From: an uncultured Bacilli bacterium | GTDB taxonomy: Bacteria; Bacillota_I; Bacilli_A; RF39; UBA660 | NCBI GenBank assembly: GCA_944331935.1 | Contig: CALVIV010000009.1 | Coordinates: forward strand, 1-39,521 | DNA: 39,521 nt | Direction of reading: 5' to 3' | Shown here: positions 1 through 7,770 of the stretch, one piece after another | Position numbering within the stretch: the first letter of the stretch is position 1 | Layout of the letters: the number at the start of each line of letters is the position of its first letter | The notes under the pieces: generated by a model | What the model saw: only the letters and a program-made list of their open reading frames with translations | Told to the model about the DNA's origin: nothing | Databases searched by the model: none | Translations under genes and position numbers: made by a program

Positions 1-76
1 TATTACTAATCTTTTTAGACCAGCAAAAAAGAATGCTGAAAATTTACTCAGCACCCTTTAATGTCGAAGAACCAAA
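1..76 (-). mobile_element. Terminus of an ISL3-like insertion sequence (partial, body off the left edge)
   Basis: Bases 25-76 are the exact reverse complement of 39447-39498. Read on the minus strand the outer edge begins GGTTCTTCGACATTAAAGGG and runs leftwards out of the window, so only the end of the element is present. GGYTCTT-type outer edges are typical of ISL3-family elements; that family assignment is from memory of the family. The terminus contains a hairpin (GGGTGCTGA / TCAGCATTC with two G-U pairs) followed by a T run, which would stop transcription entering the element. Inside base 25 the sequence diverges from the right-hand copy, as expected for left and right ends of one element type. 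No transposase is visible. Confidence 0.65.
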
Positions 77-100
77 ATAATAATAAAGAATTCTTTAATG

Positions 101-134
101 AAAATAATTCCTAGTTATGTTTAGGAATTATTTT
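101..134 (-). terminator. Intrinsic terminator of yigZ, stop codon inside the stem
   Basis: A perfect 13-bp stem (101-113 with 122-134) closes an 8-base loop. Read on the minus strand the 3' arm ends in TTTT. The TAG stop of yigZ (111-113) lies in the stem. Confidence 0.75.
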
Positions 135-692
135 TTCATTTACATAGTTAATTGTAACAAGGTTAGAAATACTATCTAATAGCTCTTTAGTAGTTTCTAT
201 TATATAAGTACAGTTTTCTTCATATAATTTGCTTTTTATAATACTATCTTTAAGTAAATAGTTAATCTCTTTTTCTTTAGAATAATTAAAAGTAATAGAA
301 GCTTCTATTCCTTTAATTAACTCTACTAGAGTAGATTTATTAATAACTTCTTTACAAGTATTAGAATAGGCTCTAATAAGACCACCTGGACCTAATTTAA
401 TACCTCCAAAGTATCTTATTACTACAACTAAGACATTTACTAAGTCATTACCTTCAATTACATTTAGAATAGGTATCCCTGCTGTTTTATTAGGCTCGCC
501 ATCATCACTAAAACCTTTATTATTGATTAGTTTAAAAGCATAACAGTAGTGAGTGGCATTCTTATATTCCTCTTTTAGTTTATTTATATTATCTTTAACA
601 TCATCTAAGAATTCTATAGGTACAATAACTCCTATAAATTTAGAGTTTTTAATAGTAGTTTCATATATTTCTTTAGTTAAAATACTCTTCAT
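111..692 (-). CDS. yigZ: YigZ/IMPACT family protein (UPF0029)
   Basis: 193 aa. The N-terminal part carries the family signature in order: SKFIG near residue 17, an A-T-H-Y-C-Y-A segment near 46, DDGEP-TAGIP near 63-74, and VVIRYFGGIKLGPGGLIRAY near 90-109. The C-terminal half is the usual ferredoxin-like DUF1949-type domain. Family members are small cytosolic proteins (E. coli YigZ, yeast IMPACT homologue) linked to translation stress; the exact role in bacteria is not settled. The start at 692 is preceded on the minus strand by AAAGGAAC. The gene is monocistronic, with its own promoter (717-745) and a terminator overlapping the stop. The length is slightly short for the family (about 200-215 aa). 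Confidence 0.93.
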   Translation of the reverse strand: MKSILTKEIYETTIKNSKFIGVIVPIEFLDDVKDNINKLKEEYKNATHYCYAFKLINNKGFSDDGEPNKTAGIPILNVIEGNDLVNVLVVVIRYFGGIKLGPGGLIRAYSNTCKEVINKSTLVELIKGIEASITFNYSKEKEINYLLKDSIIKSKLYEENCTYIIETTKELLDSISNLVTINYVNEKIIPKHN

Positions 693-716
693 AATAAGTT
701 CCTTTCTGTATTTGCT

Positions 717-745
717 ATTTTACAGTAAATTGTTGAAAAACACAA
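717..745 (-). promoter_or_regulatory. SigA-type promoter of yigZ
   Basis: On the minus strand TTGTGT (740-745) is followed after 17 bases by TAAAAT (717-722). It lies about 25 bases upstream of the yigZ start. Confidence 0.6.
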
Positions 746-754
746 ATAAGGTAC

Positions 755-784
755 TTGTATTACCCTTATATATTGATATATAAT
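755..784 (+). promoter_or_regulatory. Probable promoter of the surface protein gene
   Basis: TTGTAT (755-760) and TATAAT (779-784) are separated by 18 bases, about 70 bases before the ATG at 854. It is divergent from the yigZ promoter. Confidence 0.5.
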
Positions 785-853
785 TTTAATAGATAAGATA
801 TAAGTATTAAAGATATCTAATTGGTTATATTAAGTAGTAAGGAGAAGAGTTGA

Positions 854-2428
854 ATGAAAAAACGAGAAAATATAGTAATAATAATAGTGTTAGTAGTAAT
901 GATATTAGCAATAATAGGAGTAAGTTATGCTGCTTTTAATTATAGTGGATTAGGAAATAAAGTAAACACTATAACAACAGGAGCGATAAAGATGACTTAT
1001 ACTGAAGATGATAATATAATTAGTATGAGTGGAGCCCTACCAACAACAGATAAGACAGGAAAAGTAAGATTAAATCCTGGAGAGTATTTTGATTTTACAG
1101 TAAGTAGTGAGATTACAGGTAATGTCAATATCAATTATGAGATAAGTGCAAAAGATGTAACTACATCAGATAGAAAGATAGATGGTAAATATATTAAGTT
1201 ATATCTAACTAGATTAAAAGATGATGGAACAGAAGAAGAGTTAATGACACCAGAGACTTACAATGAAGAGAGTAGTGCTAATAACTTTACAGGAAGACCA
1301 GCAGGAGAGATGAGTTTATATACAAGTAGTATGAATAGTAGTGAATCTAATAGATATAGACTTAGGATGTATGTAACAGAAGAATATAATCCTCAAGGAG
1401 ATGGAGGAGGATTACAATTTAGTGTACAAGTTAATGTTTATGGTAAAGATGGAGAGAAGCCATTAACTGGTGCTGAGAATTTAGTGTCAAAAGCAAATCC
1501 AGATGATTTAGATTATAATACTGCAACACCTGAACAACAAAAAGAAATGTGGACTTTCACTCATCCAGAGACAGAACAAACAGAGGCCTTAACAGATTAT
1601 AGATATATAGGAGCAAATCCTAATAATTATGTACAGTTTAACAATGAATTATGGAGAATAATAGGAGTATTTACAGTAGATGATGGAACAGGAAATAAAG
1701 AAGAAAGACTTAAACTAATAAGAAATGATTCTATTGGTAATTACTCATGGGATAATAAACCTAGTGGAACAGGTTCATCTACTAGCTCTTATGGTAGTAA
1801 TGAATGGACTGATGCAAGAATTAATTACTTACTAAATGAAGGCCATGAAAGTGAGTCTGTTGGAGGTAGTCTATATTGGAATAGTGGTAGTGGCACTTGT
1901 TATAGTGGTTATAATAATGGAACAACTACCTGTGATTTTACATCTACAGGGTTAAAGGAAGAAGCTAAAAGTATGATAGGAGATACCTTATGGTACTTAG
2001 GAGGAGCAGTATCAACAGGTATAACAAGTTCTTGGTACTCAAACGAAAGGGGAACAACAGTATATAGTGGAAGAAGTACAAGTTGGACTGGAAAAGTAGG
2101 GTTAATGTATTCGAGTGATTATGGATATGCCACAAGTGGAGGAACAACAACTGATAGAAATACTTGTTTAAATAAAGAATTATATAATTGGGATTATTAT
2201 AGTGATTGTTATAATAATGACTGGATATTTAACTCAGCTAGTCAATGGACAATCACTCCCATCTCTTCTAGTTCTATCAGGGTGTTTTTTCTGGTTAGTC
2301 CGGGGGATCTGAATCATGCTTATACGAGCGATGCTAATTATGGGGTCCGCCCAGTTGTCTTTCTAAAATCTAATATCAAAATTGTTGACGGTGATGGAAG
2401 TAGTAGTGATCCGTATATCCTACAATGA
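854..2428 (+). CDS. Membrane-anchored/secreted surface protein with a putative variable C-terminal tip
   Basis: 524 aa. Residues 7-27 form a hydrophobic signal/anchor ending in VSYAAF, the style of SipW-dependent TasA/camelysin-like proteins. Residues 30-195 are a beta-rich extracellular domain (TTGAIKMTYT, an NPGEYFDF-type strand). From about 250 a second domain begins (YIGANPNNYVQFNNELWRII) that is rich in Gly, Ser, Trp and Tyr and has four paired-looking Cys (349, 360, 438, 452). It ends with a GVRPVVFLKS motif (497-506), which recalls the C-terminal core strand of FGE/C-type-lectin folds and of uncharacterised surface proteins of gut Firmicutes. The 3' end has clearly different codon use (separate entry). 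A function as adhesin or receptor is inference. The start is set by AAGGAG 10 bases before ATG 854. The TGA stop shows the code is standard. Confidence 0.8.
   Translation: MKKRENIVIIIVLVVMILAIIGVSYAAFNYSGLGNKVNTITTGAIKMTYTEDDNIISMSGALPTTDKTGKVRLNPGEYFDFTVSSEITGNVNINYEISAKDVTTSDRKIDGKYIKLYLTRLKDDGTEEELMTPETYNEESSANNFTGRPAGEMSLYTSSMNSSESNRYRLRMYVTEEYNPQGDGGGLQFSVQVNVYGKDGEKPLTGAENLVSKANPDDLDYNTATPEQQKEMWTFTHPETEQTEALTDYRYIGANPNNYVQFNNELWRIIGVFTVDDGTGNKEERLKLIRNDSIGNYSWDNKPSGTGSSTSSYGSNEWTDARINYLLNEGHESESVGGSLYWNSGSGTCYSGYNNGTTTCDFTSTGLKEEAKSMIGDTLWYLGGAVSTGITSSWYSNERGTTVYSGRSTSWTGKVGLMYSSDYGYATSGGTTTDRNTCLNKELYNWDYYSDCYNNDWIFNSASQWTITPISSSSIRVFFLVSPGDLNHAYTSDANYGVRPVVFLKSNIKIVDGDGSSSDPYILQ
2252..2350 (+). 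other. Codon-aberrant cassette at the 3' end of the surface protein gene (possible DGR-type variable region)
   Basis: These 33 consecutive codons (residues 467-499) contain no A-ending codon, although A-ending codons are very frequent in the rest of the gene. CTG, CCG, GGG, GTG, ACG and CGC appear, which are rare or absent upstream. In the middle most codons are NNT (TTT, GTT, AGT, GAT, AAT, CAT, GCT, TAT). The segment ends at GGGGTCCGCCC, coding GVRP. In diversity-generating retroelements the variable repeat lies exactly here, in the last part of a C-type-lectin-like gene, and adenine-specific mutagenesis of AAY codons gives NNY codons. No reverse transcriptase or template repeat is in this window, so this is a hypothesis; a recently imported or gene-converted cassette would look the same. 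Confidence 0.5.
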
Positions 2429-2448
2429 TAAATAAAGCGGTAGTAAAA

Positions 2449-2490
2449 CACGTCCCTAAAAGGCGAAGCCTTTTGGCCGTGCTTTTTTTG
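2449..2490 (+). terminator. Intrinsic terminator / GC-rich hairpin after the surface protein gene
   Basis: AAAAGGC (2458-2464) pairs with GCCTTTT (2468-2474) around a GAA loop. An outer CACG/CGTG pair extends the stem, and seven T follow at 2483-2489. It is about 20 bases after the stop and is unusually GC-rich for this window. Confidence 0.8.
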
Positions 2491-2562
2491 TCTTTTTCTA
2501 TTGATTTAAGATAATTGTTTTGGTTTATAACTTTTACTTTTGGTTATACTAAGTGTAAGCTG

Positions 2563-2591
2563 TTTACTCTTAATGATGTTTGTGATAGAAT
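2563..2591 (+). promoter_or_regulatory. SigA-type promoter of the AI-2E family permease
   Basis: TTTACT (2563-2568), 17 bases, TAGAAT (2586-2591), about 25 bases before the chosen start at 2616. Confidence 0.55.
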
Positions 2592-2615
2592 ATGTCATAT
2601 AAATGGAGGGATTAT

Positions 2616-3821
2616 ATGTTTCGTAAAAATAATAAAAGTGATGAATTAGATTATAAAGCTATTAATAGATTCTTTTATACTTCTAATAACTTACTAAAGT
2701 TTGTTCTTGCTTTAGTTATTATCCTTGCTGTACTTCTTGCAACTTACTTAATTAAAGAGTGGAATATACTTGGTATAATTGGTACTATTTTATCAGTTAT
2801 ATCTCCAGTCTTTATAGGGTTTGTTGTCGCTTGGTTACTTGACCCTCTTGCAACTAAGTTTTCTCATAAAATGCCTCGTGTTTTAGCATGTATTCTAACA
2901 TACTTAATTATCTTTGGAGGAATCATTTTAATACTTGTCTTAACAGTACCAACATTTTCTAGTGGTATTTCTGATATTGTTTCAGTTGTTCCTGATATAG
3001 TTGATAATGCTCAAGATTTTGCAAGTGATATGTTAGAGAAATTTGGTGATAGTAAACAAGTTGATAGTTATAAAGAAACTATGCTTAATAAGATAGAAAA
3101 TTTTGGTAGTGATATTGCAAGTAGTTTACCTAATACTATTTGGAACTTTGGTAGAGGTTTTGTTAGTGGAGCGACTAATATAATTTTAGGTATTATGATT
3201 GGCTTTTATCTATTATTTGATTTTCGTAAATTCCAGGGACACTTACTTAGTATTATGCCTAAAAGATGGCATAAGAATGCTAAAGACTTGATGAGACGTA
3301 TAAATGGTAAATTAAGAAGTTATGTTATGGGTGTTTTAGCAGTTATGGTATTAGTCTTTATTACCCAGTCTATTGGCTTTAGTTTGGCAGGACTTAGTGC
3401 TCCTTTCCTATTCGCTTTGTTCTGTGCCATAACTGATGTCATTCCATATATTGGTCCTTGGATTGGAGGTGCTCCTGCTGTTATTGTTGGTTTTACCATT
3501 GATCCAATGGTAGGAGTATTTTGTTTAGTTTCAGTAGTAGTTTGCCAGTTACTTGAGAATAATTTCTATCAGCCTCTAATTATGGGTAAAACTATGAAAT
3601 TACATCCTGTTACAATTATGCTTGGACTCTTGCTTTTTAATTATTTCTTTGGTATGATAGGAATGATAGTTGCAACACCTGTAATCGCTACTATTAAGAT
3701 AATTTTTGAATTTATTATGGAACATTCTGAATTGGGAGCGATGTTTAACAATTATCAAGAGAATAATAAGAAAACTGTGAAGGAACCAAGTACAAAAGAG
3801 CATCTTATCGAAGAGAGTTAA
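2616..3821 (+). CDS. AI-2E family transporter (PerM/UPF0118 permease)
   Basis: 401 aa integral membrane protein with about eight hydrophobic segments. The first pair lies near residues 25-75, a hydrophobic pair near 90-110, then a soluble loop of about 85 residues, then five more segments. The family hallmark is DVIPYIGPWIGGAP at about residues 270-285. Members include E. coli TqsA/PerM and the Na+/H+ or AI-2 exporters of Bacilli; the substrate cannot be told from sequence. An in-frame ATG exists at 2592, but the strong GGAGGG at 2605-2610 fits only ATG 2616. The last 40 bases of the gene double as the 5' arm of the alanine T-box leader (next entry). The C-terminus is a charged cytosolic tail. 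Confidence 0.9.
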   Translation: MFRKNNKSDELDYKAINRFFYTSNNLLKFVLALVIILAVLLATYLIKEWNILGIIGTILSVISPVFIGFVVAWLLDPLATKFSHKMPRVLACILTYLIIFGGIILILVLTVPTFSSGISDIVSVVPDIVDNAQDFASDMLEKFGDSKQVDSYKETMLNKIENFGSDIASSLPNTIWNFGRGFVSGATNIILGIMIGFYLLFDFRKFQGHLLSIMPKRWHKNAKDLMRRINGKLRSYVMGVLAVMVLVFITQSIGFSLAGLSAPFLFALFCAITDVIPYIGPWIGGAPAVIVGFTIDPMVGVFCLVSVVVCQLLENNFYQPLIMGKTMKLHPVTIMLGLLLFNYFFGMIGMIVATPVIATIKIIFEFIMEHSELGAMFNNYQENNKKTVKEPSTKEHLIEES

Positions 3822-3950
3822 TGGTAGGTGAGAATTAACTAAGATCCTTTTGGAAAGCTAGTTCTAGAGTTTTGTAGGGATGACCTTTATCAAAATTAAG
3901 ACCAAAGTAGGATGGTAACGTGTATTATACACTCCTACAGTGGTCTTTTT
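3782..3950 (+). promoter_or_regulatory. T-box riboswitch, alanine-specific (GCU specifier), leader of the alaS operon
   Basis: Stem I is visible. GGAAC (3782-3786) pairs with GTTCT (3861-3865), and CAAAA (3793-3797) with TTTTG (3848-3852). Between them lie the AGTA S-turn strand (3789-3792) and the opposite strand GAAAGCTA (3853-3860), with specifier GCT at 3857-3859. The distal part has GAGAG, the stem AGTTAAT/ATTAACT (3816-3822 / 3834-3840) and GGTAGGTGAGA, like the conserved interdigitated loops. The T-box bulge is AGGATGGTAACGTG (3909-3922), with the TGG that pairs with the tRNA NCCA end. GCU is an Ala codon and alaS lies downstream, so uncharged tRNA-Ala should switch on the operon. The leader is short and starts within the 3' end of the preceding permease gene, including its stop codon (3819-3821). 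Confidence 0.85.
3899..3950 (+). terminator. T-box regulated terminator
   Basis: AGACCA (3899-3904) pairs with TGGTCT (3941-3946), GTAGGA (3907-3912) with TCCTAC (3933-3938), and GTGTA with TACAC (3920-3924 / 3928-3932). A T run follows. The antiterminator form would use the T-box sequence in the 5' arm. Confidence 0.85.
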
Positions 3951-3975
3951 TATGTAATTTTAGGAGTTGGTTTAG

Positions 3976-4524
3976 ATGAAGATATTTTTGTTAGCAGGTA
4001 AAGCTGGTTGTGGTAAAGATTTACTTGGTAGTTATATGAAGACTAAATATGATTTTAAAGGTGATAGTGCTTGTATTCTTCATATAACGACACCTCTATA
4101 TGAATATGCTAAAAACTATTTTAGTTGGGATGGTGATATGAGGGATAAACCAAGGGAGTTTTTACAAGAGATGGGAATTGAAGTAATTAGAAATACTTTA
4201 CATAAAGATACATTTTTAGTAGATAGATTATGTGAGGATATAGATATATTAAAACATTACTTTGATGTCTTTATTATTACTGATGGTAGACTTGTTAGTG
4301 AATTTAATTTGTTAAGAGAAAGATTTCCTGATATTAAGATAATTCATGTAATTAGAGATAATTATGATAATAAATTGACTGCTAAGGAAAAAGAACATAT
4401 TACTGAGACTGATATGGATAATTATAAAGATTATGATTATGTCGTTAATAATACTACTAAAGAGGAATTATATAAAGAAGCTGATAAAATTATGGATATA
4501 GAAAGTGGGGTCGAATATTTATGA
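3976..4524 (+). CDS. P-loop kinase, deoxynucleoside monophosphate kinase-like
   Basis: 182 aa. The Walker A is GKAGCGKD at residues 8-15, a variant seen in T4-type dNMP kinases and related P-loop kinases, with Asp where Ser/Thr is usual. A DGR motif near residue 103 (IITDGRLVSEF) and an R-D pair near 124 resemble the LID and acceptor parts of NMP kinases. The substrate is uncertain; phosphorylation of a (deoxy)nucleotide in the cytosol is an inference. It is the first gene after the alanine T-box, with AGGAG nine bases before the ATG. Its TGA overlaps the next ATG by 4 bases (ATGA), so translation of the two kinases is probably coupled. Confidence 0.65.
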   Translation: MKIFLLAGKAGCGKDLLGSYMKTKYDFKGDSACILHITTPLYEYAKNYFSWDGDMRDKPREFLQEMGIEVIRNTLHKDTFLVDRLCEDIDILKHYFDVFIITDGRLVSEFNLLRERFPDIKIIHVIRDNYDNKLTAKEKEHITETDMDNYKDYDYVVNNTTKEELYKEADKIMDIESGVEYL

Positions 4525-5078
4525 AAAAACTAATCGCAGTCGTTGGTATGAGTGGAACAGGTAAGAGTGTTGCAACAACATACTTAGAAGATCAAGGTTA
4601 TAAGAAGATATACTTTGGAGGAGTAATTTATGATAAGATGAAAGAAGCCGGTATAGAGATTACTCCTGATAGTCAAAAAGAGTTTAGAGAAAATCTTCGT
4701 AAAGAACATGGTATGGGAGTAGTTGCCAAGATACTCCTTCCTAAGATAAGTGATGCTTATAGTATAGGAGATACGGTCTTAGATGGCTTATATTCTTGGG
4801 ATGAATATTTAATACTTAAAGAAAGATTTAAAGATTTAAAGTTAATTTGTGTTTGCACAGATAAGAAAATTAGATATAATAGAGTTGAGTCAAGACCAGA
4901 TAGACCTTTTAATCATGAAGATATTATTAAAAGAGATATTTCTGAGATAGAAAATTCTGCTAAAGGTGGTCCTATTGCCTTTGCGGATTATTATATCTTA
5001 AATAATGGAGATCTTAATAGTTTTTATAAGAGATTAGAAGAAATACTTAAGGATATAGAACAAGAAGGAGAGAAGTAA
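4521..5078 (+). CDS. P-loop kinase, UPF0200/dephospho-CoA kinase-like
   Basis: 185 aa. Walker A GMSGTGKS is at residues 9-16, followed by an FGG-V-I-Y-DKMKEAGIE segment like the G-D-V-I-R-E-E-M pattern of the UPF0200 family of NMP kinase-like proteins. Further on there are VLDGLYSWDE near 88-97 (matching the V-x-DGIRS-x-x-E motif) and an RPDRP LID-type Arg cluster near 133. Archaeal relatives are annotated as dephospho-CoA kinase-related or nucleotide kinases; the true substrate is unknown. It overlaps the upstream kinase by 4 bases and ends one base before alaS, so all three are one unit under the T-box. It is not the canonical CoaE. Confidence 0.65.
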   Translation: MKKLIAVVGMSGTGKSVATTYLEDQGYKKIYFGGVIYDKMKEAGIEITPDSQKEFRENLRKEHGMGVVAKILLPKISDAYSIGDTVLDGLYSWDEYLILKERFKDLKLICVCTDKKIRYNRVESRPDRPFNHEDIIKRDISEIENSAKGGPIAFADYYILNNGDLNSFYKRLEEILKDIEQEGEK

Positions 5079-5079
5079 T

Positions 5080-7770
5080 ATGAGATATATGACTAGTAAT
5101 GAAATAAGAAAGATGTGGATTAAATACTTTGAAGAACATGGCCATAAATATGTTAAGTCAGCTCCATTAATTCCTATTAATGATGACTCACTGCTTTGGA
5201 TTAATGCCGGGGTTACCCCATTAAAAAAATACTTTGATGGTACTATTACACCTGAGTCTAGAAGAATTGTTAATATTCAAAAATGTATTAGAACTAATGA
5301 TATAGAAAATGTTGGTGTTACTAAAAGACATCATACTTTCTTTGAGATGATGGGTAACTTTTCTATTGGTGATTACTTTAGAGATGAAGTAATAGAGTTT
5401 GCTTTTGAACTTTTAACTAGTAAAGATTGGTTTGCTATTCCAGTTGAGAAGCTTTATGTAACAATTTATACAAATGATTTAGATTCTTATAATAAATGGA
5501 TAGAAGTTGGTATGCCTAAAGATCATATCATAAAACTAGAAGGTAATTTCTGGGAAATAGGAGAAGGACCTGGAGGACCTGATAGTGAAATATTTTATGA
5601 TCAGGGAGAGAAATTAGATCTAGATGGTACTGCCTGGGATAAATTTATTAACGACGAAGATCAAGATCGTTATGTAGAAATTTGGAATATTGTTTTTAGT
5701 CAATATAATTGTAAACCAGGTACACCTAGGGAAAAATATGAAGAACTTCCTCATAAAAATATCGATACGGGTGCAGGATTAGAAAGATGGGCTTGTATCT
5801 TCCAAGGTGTTGAATCCAACTTTGAGACAGACCTTTTTAGACCTATTATTGAGAAAATAGAAGAGTTAAGCGGTGTTTTATATAATGGTGAAGTAGCCTT
5901 TAAAGTAATCGCTGACCATATGAAAGCGGTAACATTTGCGATAAGCGATGGGGCAAGTTTTGGAAATACTGGTAGAGACTATGTCTTAAGACGTTTAGTA
6001 AGACGTAGTGTTAGATTTGGTAGAACTTTAGGATTTAGTGAACCATTCCTTTATAAACTAGTTCCTACTATTGTTAATGTAATGGGAGAAGCATATCCTG
6101 AGTTAAAGAAAAATTCTGGTGAAGTAGCAGTATACATATTAGATGAAGAGAAATTATTCTTTAATACTCTAGAAGATGGAGAACGTCGTCTAAAAGAGAT
6201 TATGAGTGATGATAATGATAAAGTAATTAGTGGCTATGATGCTTTTAGATTATATGATACTTATGGCTTTCCATTAGAACTTACAGAAGAAATTGCAAAT
6301 GAAAGTGGCTATACTGTTAATGAACAAGAATTTAATGATTATATGACTAAACAAAAGGAACTTGCTAAGAAAAATTCTCGTTCTAAGACATCTATGGCTA
6401 GTCAAAAGAAAGTCTTAATGGACTTTACTAAGCCTTCAACCTTTGTTTATGGGCTATATCGCCTAAAGAGTAGTGTTCTTGCTATTGTTAGTAAAGATAA
6501 ATTAGAAAAGTCTCTTGATCACTCTGGATATATCATTTTAAAGAGAACTTGTTTCTATTCTGAATCTGGTGGTCAAGTTTCTGATACGGGTATGATTGTT
6601 GGTAAGAACTTTAAAGCAAGAGTTGTTGATGTTTTCAAAGGACCTAATGGACAACATATTCATAAGATAAAACTATTAGACGGTATAATTCATGTTAATG
6701 ATGAAGTTGAAGTAATCATTGATAAACAAAGAAGAAAAGAGATTGAGGCAAATCACTCTAGTGTACATATCTTACAATATGCTCTCCAACAAGTAGTTGA
6801 TAAAAATATTAGACAAGCAGGTAGTTATGTAGATGAAGAGAAAATTAGATTTGACTTTACCTGCCCATCTAAAATTAGTGATGAAGAGATAGTTAAAACA
6901 GAAGATTTTGTCAATAATATAATCAAAAAACACGTTATAACTTCTACTGAAACTATGCCACTTGATAAAGCGAAAGAATTAGGAGCGATGGCTTTATTTG
7001 GTGAGAAGTATGGTAGTACGGTTAGAGTTGTTAAAATTGATAAATCTATAGAGCTTTGTGGTGGTACTCATGTTGCAAATACTAAAGATATAGGTAAGTT
7101 TGCCATATTTAACTTTGAATCTAAAGGAAGTAATACTTATAGAATAGAGGCAGTTACTGGTAATAGATTAGAGAATACTTTATTTGAAGTAATTAAACCT
7201 TATAATGATGAGATGGTTAAACTATTAATAAAAGCGAAAGAAATCCTTGCCCTTGCTAAAAGACAAAATATTAATTTAGACTTTGATGTGGAAATAGATA
7301 ATAGTGCTCCAACTTCTTATAAAGATATTATCTATAATCAAAATGAACTTTCTTATGTTCAAAGTGAAGTTAAAACATTAGAGAAAACTTATAATAATGA
7401 AGTAGAGAAGTTAACTTTATCAAGCTTAGATGCTTATCTTTCTAGAGTAAAAGAAATTGGTGGTAAGAAATTATTATACTTAGAGCTTGATAATATCGAG
7501 ATGTTCTTAGTAAAAGCCATGGCTGATAATTTATGCAATAAATTTGATGAAGTAGTAGTTTTACTTGCCAATATTAAAGAAGATAATAGTGTTAACTTTA
7601 TCTGCCGTAGTTCTATTCCATCAGTTAATGCTGGATTTGTTGTAAAAAGTATTACAACTGCCTTTAATGGTAATGGAGGAGGTAGTCCTACATTTGCTCA
7701 AGGTGGTATTAAAGATAAGAGTCATTTAAAAGAGATAAAAAGTGCAGTAGAGGACTTAATTAATGAATAG
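5080..7770 (+). CDS. alaS: Alanyl-tRNA synthetase
   Basis: 896 aa, full length. Class II catalytic core: TSNEIRKMWIKYFEEHGHK at the N-terminus, RHHTFFEMMGNFSIGDYF near 90-107 (motif 2), and IDTGAGLERW near 229-238 (motif 3). The editing domain has HSSVH near 559-563 and CGGTH near 660-664, the four metal ligands that clear Ser/Gly mischarged tRNA-Ala. The C-terminal DHHA1/C-Ala domain carries GNGGGSPTFAQGG near 866-878. AAGGAG 9 bases upstream supports ATG 5080; a second ATG three codons later is possible. It is controlled by the GCU T-box at 3782-3950 through two intervening kinase genes. The last 8 bases overlap holA. Confidence 0.98.
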   Translation: MRYMTSNEIRKMWIKYFEEHGHKYVKSAPLIPINDDSLLWINAGVTPLKKYFDGTITPESRRIVNIQKCIRTNDIENVGVTKRHHTFFEMMGNFSIGDYFRDEVIEFAFELLTSKDWFAIPVEKLYVTIYTNDLDSYNKWIEVGMPKDHIIKLEGNFWEIGEGPGGPDSEIFYDQGEKLDLDGTAWDKFINDEDQDRYVEIWNIVFSQYNCKPGTPREKYEELPHKNIDTGAGLERWACIFQGVESNFETDLFRPIIEKIEELSGVLYNGEVAFKVIADHMKAVTFAISDGASFGNTGRDYVLRRLVRRSVRFGRTLGFSEPFLYKLVPTIVNVMGEAYPELKKNSGEVAVYILDEEKLFFNTLEDGERRLKEIMSDDNDKVISGYDAFRLYDTYGFPLELTEEIANESGYTVNEQEFNDYMTKQKELAKKNSRSKTSMASQKKVLMDFTKPSTFVYGLYRLKSSVLAIVSKDKLEKSLDHSGYIILKRTCFYSESGGQVSDTGMIVGKNFKARVVDVFKGPNGQHIHKIKLLDGIIHVNDEVEVIIDKQRRKEIEANHSSVHILQYALQQVVDKNIRQAGSYVDEEKIRFDFTCPSKISDEEIVKTEDFVNNIIKKHVITSTETMPLDKAKELGAMALFGEKYGSTVRVVKIDKSIELCGGTHVANTKDIGKFAIFNFESKGSNTYRIEAVTGNRLENTLFEVIKPYNDEMVKLLIKAKEILALAKRQNINLDFDVEIDNSAPTSYKDIIYNQNELSYVQSEVKTLEKTYNNEVEKLTLSSLDAYLSRVKEIGGKKLLYLELDNIEMFLVKAMADNLCNKFDEVVVLLANIKEDNSVNFICRSSIPSVNAGFVVKSITTAFNGNGGGSPTFAQGGIKDKSHLKEIKSAVEDLINE

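Noticed and set aside
1965-2150. Minus-strand ORF inside the surface protein gene
   Set aside because: No binding site; low-complexity Leu/Tyr-rich translation of the opposite strand of a repetitive coding region.
854-2428. A complete diversity-generating retroelement in this window
   Set aside because: No reverse transcriptase or Avd-like ORF and no second copy of the 3' cassette (GGGGTCCGCCC) was seen; only the possible target is present.
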